A stretch of DNA of 64,000 nt, taken from NCBI GenBank assembly GCA_018815325.1, contig JAHIYE010000003.1:62001-126000 (forward strand), read 5' to 3'. Shown here in pieces: positions 26,525-34,500 of this stretch. Made by a program: the position numbers and the translations under genes. This DNA comes from Gammaproteobacteria bacterium. GTDB taxonomy: Bacteria > Pseudomonadota > Gammaproteobacteria > Burkholderiales > Burkholderiaceae_C. Position 1 is the first letter of the stretch. Each line of letters opens with the position of its first letter. Below the pieces are notes generated by a model, which saw only the letters and a program-made list of their open reading frames with translations, made no database searches and was not told where the DNA came from.

Positions 26525-27147
26525 TGGCCCAGTATTTCGAAGTCCACCCCGCCAACCCCCAGCTGCGCCTGCTCAAGCAGGCCGTGGGCCTGCTTGAAAA
26601 AGGCGGCGTGCTCGCCGTCCCCACCGACTCCAGCTATGCCCTGGTCTGCCACCTCGACGACAAGGCCGCGGCCGACAAGCTGCGCCGCATCCGAGGCGTC
26701 GATGACAAGCACCACCTCACCCTGCTGTGCCGCGACCTGGCCGAGCTGGCCAACTACGCACGGGTTGACAACAAGCAGTTCCGCCTGATCAAGGCGGCCA
26801 CCCCCGGGCCCTATACCTTCATCCTGGAAGCCACCAAAGAGGTGCCGCGCCGGCTGAGCCACCCCTCACGCAAGACCATCGGCCTGCGCGTACCCGAGCA
26901 CAAAACCCTGCAGGAACTGTTGGCCCTGCACAATGCGCCCCTGATCGCCACCACCCTGATCCCCATGGGTGAAACCGATTCACTGAACGACGCACAGGAG
27001 ATTCGTGAACGTTACGAGCACGATCTTGCCGGCGTGCTTGATGCCGGCGCCTGCCACCACGAGCCCACCACCGTGGTGGACCTCACAGGCGACGAACCCC
27101 AGGTGCTGCGCGAAGGCCTTGGCTCCGTCGCCGCCCTGGGCCTGTAG
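26524..27147 (+). CDS. YciO/Sua5/YrdC-family protein
   Basis: 207 residues, with GGVLAVPTDSSYALVCHLDDKAAADKLRRIRGVD followed by TLLCRDL, LIKAATPGPYTFILEA, and LGLRVPEH-type segments, the dsRNA-binding YrdC fold. Members make threonylcarbamoyl-AMP (TsaC/Sua5) for tRNA t6A; YciO members are paralogues with uncertain activity. It overlaps the DMT gene by 1 nt. Confidence 0.88.
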   Translation: MAQYFEVHPANPQLRLLKQAVGLLEKGGVLAVPTDSSYALVCHLDDKAAADKLRRIRGVDDKHHLTLLCRDLAELANYARVDNKQFRLIKAATPGPYTFILEATKEVPRRLSHPSRKTIGLRVPEHKTLQELLALHNAPLIATTLIPMGETDSLNDAQEIRERYEHDLAGVLDAGACHHEPTTVVDLTGDEPQVLREGLGSVAALGL

Positions 27148-27194
27148 ACCTGCGGGCCCTCGCCCCACCCATCCCACTCTGAGACAATGACCCC

Positions 27195-27863
27195 GTGGAT
27201 ATCGCCCAACTCATTCAAACCGTCCTGATCTACGCACTGCCCGTGCTGTTCGCCATCACCCTGCACGAGGCGGCCCACGGCTATGTCGCCCGGTACTTTG
27301 GCGACAACACCGCCTGGATGCAGGGGCGCATCACGCTCAACCCCCTCAAGCACATCGACCCGGTAGGCACCATCATGATGCCGCTGCTGCTGTACTTTGC
27401 AACCTCGGGCGCCTTTCTGTTCGGCTATGCCAAGCCGGTGCCGGTGAATTTTGGCAAGCTGCGCAACCCCAAACGCAACATGGTCTGGGTGGCACTGGCC
27501 GGGCCGGGCTCCAACCTGGTACAGGCTTTTCTGTGGGGCGTGCTGCTCTACCTGCTGGTGGGCGCGGGCGTGACCGAGCGCTTCTTCATCGAGATGTGCC
27601 GCGCCGGCATGCTGGTCAACGTGGTGATGTTCGCCTTCAACCTGTTCCCGTTGCCGCCACTCGACGGTGGGCGCATCCTGGTCGGCCTGCTGCCTTGGCG
27701 CCAGGCCGAGATGGTGAGCCGCGTGGAACCCTGGGGCTTCTTCATCGTGATGGCGCTGGTGCTCACCGGCATCGTCAGCCAGTTCTGGCTGCTGCCCGTC
27801 ATGCGCCTGAGCTACGCCCTGCTGGACGTGCTGCTCTCACCCCTGTCCTTTCTGATTCGTTAA
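27195..27863 (+). CDS. Site-2 protease family protein
   Basis: The 222-residue membrane protein has ITLHEAAHGYVA (zinc HExxH) near residue 24 and FNLFPLPPLDGGRIL near 156, the two motifs of M50 intramembrane metalloproteases, with about five helices. It lacks PDZ domains. GACAAT is 6 nt ahead of the GTG start, so the mRNA may be leaderless. Lies between the YciO-like gene and trpS, as in many proteobacteria. Confidence 0.92.
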   Translation: MDIAQLIQTVLIYALPVLFAITLHEAAHGYVARYFGDNTAWMQGRITLNPLKHIDPVGTIMMPLLLYFATSGAFLFGYAKPVPVNFGKLRNPKRNMVWVALAGPGSNLVQAFLWGVLLYLLVGAGVTERFFIEMCRAGMLVNVVMFAFNLFPLPPLDGGRILVGLLPWRQAEMVSRVEPWGFFIVMALVLTGIVSQFWLLPVMRLSYALLDVLLSPLSFLIR

Positions 27864-27897
27864 TCTGGCTTAACCTGGTTATTTATTGTTTGACCCC

Positions 27898-29190
27898 ATG
27901 AGTTCCTCGCGCATCCTCACCGGCATCACCACCTCCGGCACACCCCACCTGGGCAACTACGTCGGCGCCATCCGCCCCGCCGTGCAGGCCAGCCGGGTCA
28001 GTGGCGCTGAAAGCTTTTACTTCCTGGCCGACTACCATGCCCTCATCAAGGTCGGCGAGCCGGCCCGCGTGCAGCAGTCCACCATCGAAATCGCCGCGAG
28101 CTGGCTGGCTGCCGGGCTGGACCCGGAACGCGTCACCTTTTACCGCCAGTCTGATATTCCTGAAATCCCCGAGCTCACCTGGCTGCTGACCTGCGTCACC
28201 GGCAAGGGCCTGCTCAACCGCGCCCACGCCTACAAGGCTTCGGTAGACAAAAACACCGCAGCGCAGGCCGACCCCGATGCCGACGTGACCGCCGGCCTGT
28301 TCATGTACCCGGTGCTGATGGCCGCCGACATCCTGATGTTCAACGCCCACAAGGTGCCCGTGGGGCGCGACCAGGTGCAGCACATCGAGATGGCGCGCGA
28401 CATTGCGCAGAGCTTCAACCACCGCTATGGCGAACACTTTGTGCTGCCCGAGGCCGCGATCGAAGAGTCGGTTGCCACCCTGCCCGGCCTCGATGGCCGC
28501 AAGATGAGCAAGAGCTACGACAACACCATCCCGCTGTTCGCCCCGCGCGAGCAGCTGAAGAAGCTCATCGCCGGCATCAAGACCGACTCGCGCGCGCCCG
28601 GCGAGCCCAAAGACACCGAAGGCTCGGCCCTGTTCCAGATCTACCAGGCCTTTGCCAGCCCACAAGAAACCGTGGCCCTGCGCCAGGCCTATGCCGACGG
28701 CATTGCCTGGGCCGAGGCCAAGCAGATTCTGTTTGAACGCATCGACCACGAGATCGCCCCCATGCGGGCGACCTACGAGTCGCTGATTGCGAACCCGGCA
28801 CGCCTGCAGGACATCCTGCTGGCCGGTGCCGTGAAAGCCCGCAAAATCGCCACCCCCTTCACCTCCAAGCTGCGCCACGCCGTGGGCCTGCGTGACCTCA
28901 GCGCCAAGGTCACCACCAAAGCCGCCAAGGCCAGCAAGGCAGCCGGCCCCACCTTCAAGCAATACCGCGAGGCCACCGGCCAGTTCCACTTCAAGCTGGT
29001 CGATGCCCAGGGCCGCTTGCTGCTGGAGAGCCAGGGCTTTGAGTCGCCCAAGGAAGCGGCCCAGACCATCCAGCAACTGCAGAAAGACGGTGCAGCCGCA
29101 CTCACCAAGCTGCAAGCACAGCTGCAACTGGCCGAGGGCGTATCGCCGGACGATGTGGGCGCCGCCCTGCAGCAGTTCAGCGAAGCCTGA
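27898..29190 (+). CDS. trpS: Tryptophanyl-tRNA synthetase with C-terminal extension
   Basis: The 430-residue product begins MSSSRILTGITTSGTPHLGNYVG (HIGH-type PHLGN) and has GRKMSKSYDN (KMSKS), identifying TrpRS. Normal TrpRS has about 330 residues; here residues 350-420 form an added segment (TFKQYREATGQFHFKLVDAQ and SQGFESPKEAAQTI) that resembles the small YegP/DUF1508 fold, as also seen in other betaproteobacterial TrpRS. The role of the extension is unknown. It lies immediately upstream of the tRNA-Ser gene. Confidence 0.95.
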   Translation: MSSSRILTGITTSGTPHLGNYVGAIRPAVQASRVSGAESFYFLADYHALIKVGEPARVQQSTIEIAASWLAAGLDPERVTFYRQSDIPEIPELTWLLTCVTGKGLLNRAHAYKASVDKNTAAQADPDADVTAGLFMYPVLMAADILMFNAHKVPVGRDQVQHIEMARDIAQSFNHRYGEHFVLPEAAIEESVATLPGLDGRKMSKSYDNTIPLFAPREQLKKLIAGIKTDSRAPGEPKDTEGSALFQIYQAFASPQETVALRQAYADGIAWAEAKQILFERIDHEIAPMRATYESLIANPARLQDILLAGAVKARKIATPFTSKLRHAVGLRDLSAKVTTKAAKASKAAGPTFKQYREATGQFHFKLVDAQGRLLLESQGFESPKEAAQTIQQLQKDGAAALTKLQAQLQLAEGVSPDDVGAALQQFSEA

Positions 29191-29240
29191 GCCCCAGGCC
29201 CCATCGCCCCTGCAGGCCCCAAAGCCAGGCCCGGGCACTG

Positions 29241-29246
29241 CTACAA
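29241..29246 (+). promoter_or_regulatory. -10 box of the tRNA-Ser gene
   Basis: TACAAT lies 21 nt before the mature tRNA 5' end, in GC-rich flanks; no clear -35 box is visible. Confidence 0.45.
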
Positions 29247-29267
29247 TAGCCGTCTTTCGAGACACCT

Positions 29268-29358
<91 letters not shown>

Positions 29359-29361
29359 TAA

Positions 29362-29401
29362 AACCCTAAGCGATTGATTTGCTTAGGGTTTTTGTGTTTT
29401 T
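29362..29401 (+). terminator. Rho-independent terminator on the element's left end
   Basis: Stem AACCCTAAGC (29362-29371) with GCTTAGGGTT (29381-29390), then TTTGTGTTTTT. It lies just inside attL and now terminates tRNA-Ser transcription. Confidence 0.85.
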
Positions 29402-29410
29402 AAGCCAGGT

Positions 29411-29440
29411 AGCCCACCATTCAGCCCACCACTTAGTTAG
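29411..29440 (+). promoter_or_regulatory. Left arm-type integrase sites
   Basis: AGCCCACCA TT CAGCCCACCAC followed by TTAGTTAG; the same tandem occurs at the right end (43913-43976), so these are likely arm sites for the integrase. Confidence 0.65.
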
Positions 29441-29704
29441 TTACTGTCGCCCGCGCTCAACCCAAGCATCAAAGCCCCGCATATCGATAAATATGCCGTT
29501 GTCTCGTCGGTTGTACTCGCGGCCCTCGAGCCATTTACCGTCCTCGATTTTGCGTCGGATCGCTTTAGCCGAAAGCCCGGTGATCGTCGAGGCCAGGGCG
29601 ATAGTGACGTGCCTGGCATGTGCAGCCCTTGGCACACCCTGGGCGGCCACCTCGGCTTTGACGAAGGCGCGTAGCGAGTCCAGCAGCGAGTTGTCCCCGG
29701 GCAT
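29441..29704 (-). CDS. Putative excisionase-like small DNA-binding protein
   Basis: 87 residues from ATG 29704, ending ITGLSAKAIRRKIEDGKW and FDAWVERGRQ, a winged-helix/excisionase-like DNA-binding pattern (helix GLSAKAIRRKIEDG, then a wing). It is the gene nearest attL, fitting a recombination-directionality role. It overlaps the stop of the next upstream gene (TGATG). Function is inferred from position and pattern. Confidence 0.6.
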   Translation of the reverse strand: MPGDNSLLDSLRAFVKAEVAAQGVPRAAHARHVTIALASTITGLSAKAIRRKIEDGKWLEGREYNRRDNGIFIDMRGFDAWVERGRQ

Positions 29705-29934
29705 CACGCGGCACTCCCAAGGGATATTGTGCTGAGCGCTTCCTGCGCCTGATCTAGCAGGGATTGGACGGCCCACAAAGCGCCCATGATCTCGGAGTGG
29801 GGCGCCTCAAATCGGTCTCCTTCGATGCCGCGACCCGCCGCAAGCCCCAGCACTGCGCGCGCCTGAGTGATTCGGGAGGAAGTTGTGTCCAAGGCGTCGA
29901 TGGTGTCAGATGGGGTAGAGTTCGTATTAGCCAT
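29704..29934 (-). CDS. Hypothetical protein of the island, 76 aa
   Basis: ATG 29934 gives a 76-residue product that begins MANTNSTPSDTIDALD. It is alanine/serine-rich, helical, with no recognised motif. GGAGC lies about 10 nt upstream. Its stop overlaps the ATG of the excisionase-like gene, so the two are coupled. Confidence 0.6.
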   Translation of the reverse strand: MANTNSTPSDTIDALDTTSSRITQARAVLGLAAGRGIEGDRFEAPHSEIMGALWAVQSLLDQAQEALSTISLGSAA

Positions 29935-30064
29935 TTTCAAAGCTCCGTTTTGAATTTTGGTTAGGGCGGCACGCTGTTCCACCAGCTTGCCGTCCGCCTT
30001 TATTGCCGTGAGAAAACCGCCACCCAGGAAACTAGGTGGCGGGAAAAGTGGTACTTAAACTTTT

Positions 30065-30187
30065 TTAGAACCCGAAATCGAGTTGGCCCGGGTGTGAGCG
30101 CCAGTGTTGGCACACGTATTCCCACTTCCCGAATCGGAAGCGTCGATACGCGTTGACAAAGACACTCTTGAGTTTGGAGTAACGCAT
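30065..30187 (-). CDS. Small basic protein, 40 aa
   Basis: ATG 30187 has GAGGAGA upstream (a strong site) and encodes 40 residues beginning MRYSKLKSVFVNAYRRFRFG, with a very basic first half and tryptophans in WEYVCQHW. It is too short for routine gene finders. It may be a nucleic-acid-binding or regulatory peptide of the island. Two palindromes lie 45-90 bp upstream (30234-30277) and may be operators. No family recognised. Confidence 0.6.
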   Translation of the reverse strand: MRYSKLKSVFVNAYRRFRFGKWEYVCQHWRSHPGQLDFGF

Positions 30188-30233
30188 GGTTATCTCTCCT
30201 CGTTCAAGGAATAAGGTCTTTGTTGCCGAAAAC

Positions 30234-30277
30234 TTAACCAAAGGTTAAAATTCACTCACCTGACCAAGGTTGGTGAA
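30234..30277. promoter_or_regulatory. Paired palindromes, candidate operators
   Basis: TTAACCAAAGGTTAA (30234-30248) is a perfect inverted repeat. Next, ACCAAGGTTGGT (30263-30274) sits inside an outer TTCAC...GTGAA pair (30251-30277). They lie upstream of the 40-aa gene. Confidence 0.55.
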
Positions 30278-30409
30278 GTTTCGGAATGGCTCGGTAGACC
30301 CTGATGGACCTCACCATAAAGCCCTAAACGCTTGCGTCTTGGGTCGCTTTCAACAAGCCTTTGGCTTGTGTCGTAAGCGGGGATGAGCCGCCGTAAGGTG
30401 GCCTGCCAC

Positions 30410-30458
30410 GGGCCTTGTAGTGCGCTTTCCGCCAAGATTGCTGAGCACTACAAGGCCC
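30410..30458. repeat. Large inverted repeat (14-bp arms)
   Basis: GGGCCTTGTAGTGC (30410-30423) pairs perfectly with GCACTACAAGGCCC (30445-30458), loop 21 nt. On the plus strand it is followed by TTCTCTTTTTC, so it may also act as a terminator. Confidence 0.8.
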
Positions 30459-30470
30459 TTCTCTTTTTCG

Positions 30471-30501
30471 CCCCGGCTGGGCAGGCAACAACTAGCCGGG
30501 G
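30471..30501 (-). terminator. Hairpin after the last gene of the giant-protein operon
   Basis: CCCCGGCT (30471-30478) pairs with AGCCGGGG (30494-30501), 14 nt beyond the stop codon at 30515 on the reverse strand. No U-tract follows, so its role as a terminator is uncertain. Confidence 0.4.
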
Positions 30502-30514
30502 GCGCTCTATCTCC

Positions 30515-31360
30515 TCATTGGTTGCTCCCCGTGCTGGATGGATTGTGCTTAACGGTGACAGTACCGTCGCCCCCGCCCGTATACATCAAGTCAAAAATAT
30601 TTGACGCCGTTTCCAACCACTTCGCACGGTCTTTCAGCGGCCAGTCAGTTTCTGGAGTTGGCAGCTTTCGAAGCAAACCTATCACGAACGGGTGGGATGC
30701 GGCAGAACCGTTATCGCCACCATCGCCAGCACCGCCTCCCGTACCATCGCCTTTCCCGCCGCCGCCGTTGCTTGTCTCACCCTTCGATTTCTCGTCATTC
30801 CCCTGCTCTTGATTCGAGTTGCCGTTTTGAACGGAAGGCGCAACAAGACGATCTGAGCCAAACTCAAAAAATCCGGCAAACTTGGCTGAGCGCTGAAAAG
30901 CTTGCCGCGCTTTATCGGCCTGTTTTTTTGCAACACCCATCGTTATCATTTCACGCTCAAGCCCCGCCGTAGGCGGCATCATGCCGCCTCGAAACTTGTC
31001 GTATACGGCCCGATACAAAGCTACATTTAGGAACGCTTCAACCTTGGCCGCTTTTTGCTGATGTGGGTCAACAGAGCGCAGACCCAGGTTTGTAAGGCTG
31101 ATCCGACCACGGTCATAGACAACTAGACCGAAGGCCTTTGCGCAAATTAAACGAAGGCGAAAGCCCCCGCCCTGAGCGGCCTGCTTAAAATGTGCAGCAA
31201 GTTGGTCCCAGTCGCAGCTTGACCCACCTACTTTGTGAACGCCTTCGGCGATCTCAAAACTGTTCTGCTGGTCAAGATAAGGGAACTCAATAGTGGAGCG
31301 CTCGACTGAACGTTTGTCAGCGTCACCGGCTATTGGCTCAACCTTTGCAGTCGCTTCCAT
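30515..31360 (-). CDS. Conserved hypothetical protein with Gly-rich linker
   Basis: ATG 31360 with GAGGAG 6 nt upstream gives 281 residues. The first 177 residues read like a winged-helix/DNA-binding conserved family, with FRLRLICAKAFGLV, RISLTNLGLRSVDP, VEAFLNVALYRAVYDKF and PPTAGLEREMITMGV. A low-complexity linker of Gly, Asp, Asn and Lys spans about 178-222, followed by a 60-residue C-terminal domain. It is the last gene of the reverse-strand operon, downstream of the giant protein. Function unknown. Confidence 0.7.
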   Translation of the reverse strand: MEATAKVEPIAGDADKRSVERSTIEFPYLDQQNSFEIAEGVHKVGGSSCDWDQLAAHFKQAAQGGGFRLRLICAKAFGLVVYDRGRISLTNLGLRSVDPHQQKAAKVEAFLNVALYRAVYDKFRGGMMPPTAGLEREMITMGVAKKQADKARQAFQRSAKFAGFFEFGSDRLVAPSVQNGNSNQEQGNDEKSKGETSNGGGGKGDGTGGGAGDGGDNGSAASHPFVIGLLRKLPTPETDWPLKDRAKWLETASNIFDLMYTGGGDGTVTVKHNPSSTGSNQ

Positions 31361-31508
31361 AAGACACTCCTCGACCATCGAAAGATGGTTCATGGCGTGA
31401 TTATGAGGATTTCCGCAAGTATTCGCAAACAGGTAACCACTATCGCATTGTGGTTAAGGCGATTCGCATTGATTTTGATGGGCGCATGAAATGCTGTATC
31501 GCCCTGTT

Positions 31509-34500
31509 TTAACGCCTGCTATCCGGACTCGCCACGCCTGAGATGGCACCACGTACCGCATCTGCTGCGCTCGTTGGGTTGGCTCGCCCCTCGGACACAT
31601 CGGCCACATAGCCCAAGGGCTTACCCAAAACAGCCACCGGCACCCCGGTCGCCAGACTCACCAGGGTAAGGGTGTCGCGGATCGCCCGACTGGCCTTTCC
31701 ATCCTCGACGACGGCCTTGTAAACAGAGTGCGGGGCCTGGGCCGCACTTTCAATCATGCTCACTGCGGGTGCAGTGCTGATACGGTCGTCGTAGGGCTTT
31801 TGGTTGAATGTATTGATCGCCACCATGCCCGCCTGGCCTACCACCGGAACCATGGCGGCCGCGTTGCGCAGAGGCGCACCGAAAAAGAAAGCCAGGAACT
31901 CGTCTAGGTAACCGTCGTGATTGTCGTCACCTGGGCCGCCGCGCATGGCTTGGACGATTGCCTCGGAAAACCACGCCGGCACCAGGAACCCGAACAGGAA
32001 AACATAGAACAGGCGGCCGGCACCTTTCTTGAGCCCCATATCCTGCGCCACCTTGGCGAACTCTGACCCCAGCAGGTTAGCCTGCATGTTGAAGTAACCC
32101 GAGAATTGGGTGAACATCCGGGTGAATGCTGATCCCGATTCGAATCTGCTGATATCTTCGGGCGACAGACTGCCTTGGGTCTCCCGTACTGCCGAATTAG
32201 CCGAGCGGATCGCGTCGGCCTGGGTCAAACCTTCGGCGGTGGCTTGGTCAAAGGCGGCGGCCCAGGTGATGTTGTCCACCACGTTCTGGAATGCAGACTG
32301 CAGGAAATATGCATGCTTTGCACCGAAGGCTTTGACCTTCTCGTACTCGCTGGGGTTCACCAGCATCTCCTCGATCTGCTGGCGCATCTGCATGACCTCG
32401 TTGGTTTGCCGATTGGCCATGAATGGCGACAGCGCGGCAACCTGTTCGGCCACCTCAGACGGCGCGCGCATGTAGCGCCAGGTTGCGGCTTTGAGGTGGC
32501 TCGGTTTGACCTGCAGCGCAGTCAGCGACAGGCCCGTGATCTGCTGCATGGCGTTCGTCATGTTGGCAAACATGGCGGCCATCCCGGCGCGTGAGCGAGC
32601 TGTACGGAAGAATCGGTCGCTTAACTTTCCGCCCCAGCCAGTGGCCGCAGTTTCGACTGTTTGTTTGGATGCTCGATTCAACCAAGGCAGCAGCAGATCC
32701 GAATAAGCGACGGGGTCATATCGGCTCAATTTACTCGCCACGGCCTTGCCCCGCAGCGTGCGGGTGACATCTCGGACGTGTGGCTCCAGGTGAGAGAACA
32801 GCAGGGCCTTGTCGATATGCTGCGGCAACAGACGCAGGTCCAGGGCCAAGGGTTTGTTGTATTCCACCCGACTCTTGGTAAAGCCCCGCCCTGTGGATGG
32901 GAACATATAAGCGTTGCCCTGGTTCACAGCATCCAGCTCGGCATTGATCGCCGCATCCTGTACCTCGAAAGTGTCGGTAATGGCAGGGACATAGCCACCC
33001 CGATATGTGCCGAATTGGTTCGAAAATTCCTGCGCTGTGATTTCGTCGAAGTAGCGGCCGAATACGTCGCGGTGTGTTTTTTGTGCCAGCGGTTTGATCT
33101 CCTCGAGAAGATCCCACACCCCTTGTACAAAGTCGAAATCAGCTTTGGTGAGTTTTCCCTCTGTGATCATGCGTTTGATGAACCCGTCCCAGGCGGATGT
33201 ATCGATCACTCCCTCGGATACCTCGTGTGCCCACTTTCGTCCGAGTAGCAGTTTGCGCTGGTTCGATTCATTGCCTGTGTGCAGCAGGGCGTGCAGTAGC
33301 TCGGCTTTGCCCGCATCGCCCTTGGTGTGCCCGAATGTGTAGCCGATCTCGGGGGCCTCAATGCGCCCGCGGGTGAGGGTCGGCTCTATGGCCTTGAGCA
33401 GATCGCGGTACCGCTTCAGGTAGGCTCCCGCGTCATTGCGGTAATGGTCAGCGGCCTCGCTGATTGGCGTAAAAATGAACCGTCGAAACGATCCCGTGAT
33501 TTTGCCGCCATCCATGCGCCCGACCCACGACTCGGCACGCCGCAGCGCAGCTCGCACCCCCATCAAGTAGCGGCGGGTTTTCTCGGTTTCTGTGACGGCG
33601 TGCCCCTCACCGGGCACCGTGTCCGGTACGCCCAGCGCGTCGAGTCGTTCGGTCAGGGCTGCGCTGATTTGATCTCGGTCCATCAGTTTGCCGTCGATCT
33701 CGACCTGACGCTCGCGCCGAGCCAAGTACCAAAGGCTCTCGACATTGTCACGCAGCGCGCGTAACTCCCCGACCGTCATCTGTTCGACTGGCTTGGCCCC
33801 ATGCTCAGCATCAAGCAGCATGGGCTCCAGGACCGCATACAGTTCGGGGTCATAGTTCTTCACGGACTCCATGTAGGCGCGCGGGTTCTTACCCCGCATA
33901 CCGACGCCGTGCTCGGCCAGGATGGCCCGCGCAGCATTCACGATATCCATGTTGCGGGACTTGCCCACTGTCTCTGTGCCGATCGATACGGTTTTGAAAA
34001 ATCCCAGAGTCTTATGTACTTCGTCTTGGGCTTCGTACGCAGCCCGAGTGGCGGTGTGATTGATGATCTGGTATCGCTTTTGCTGGATGGCCTCTTCCGT
34101 GTTGCCTTTTTTCATGGCGGCTTCTGCCGCGTTGCCCGCACGCACCTCTGCCGCCGCGTACATGGTGGGACGGAGTTCTCCTACGCGGGTGCGCTCGATC
34201 ATCTTGGCGGCGTAGTCCTTCGCCATCTTGGCCACCACGCGCGCACCGCCGACGGCTTTTTGTAATCCGGCCAGCTCAGTGGCCAGGAACCGGGTCCGCA
34301 CGTCGTTGTGTATTGCTTCGTCGGCGGCTTTGGCGACTGCGTCAGAGGTCACGAGGTCGCCATACTTTTCCAGCATGCGCTGATCGGTCAACCCCTCCAC
34401 CTGATCGCGAAACGGTCCAGCATCGACAATTTCGCGCACCATAGCGTCACCTGAACTGAACCCGAACATCTCGGCCACCACGTCCGGATGCAGGCCATCC

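Larger units (their letters stand above)
30188..30514. other. Non-coding regulatory region of the island
   Basis: About 330 bp with no gene but dense inverted repeats: 30234-30248, 30251-30277, 30410-30458 and 30471-30501. It separates the giant-protein operon from the small attL-proximal genes and probably carries promoter and operators for the latter. Confidence 0.6.
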
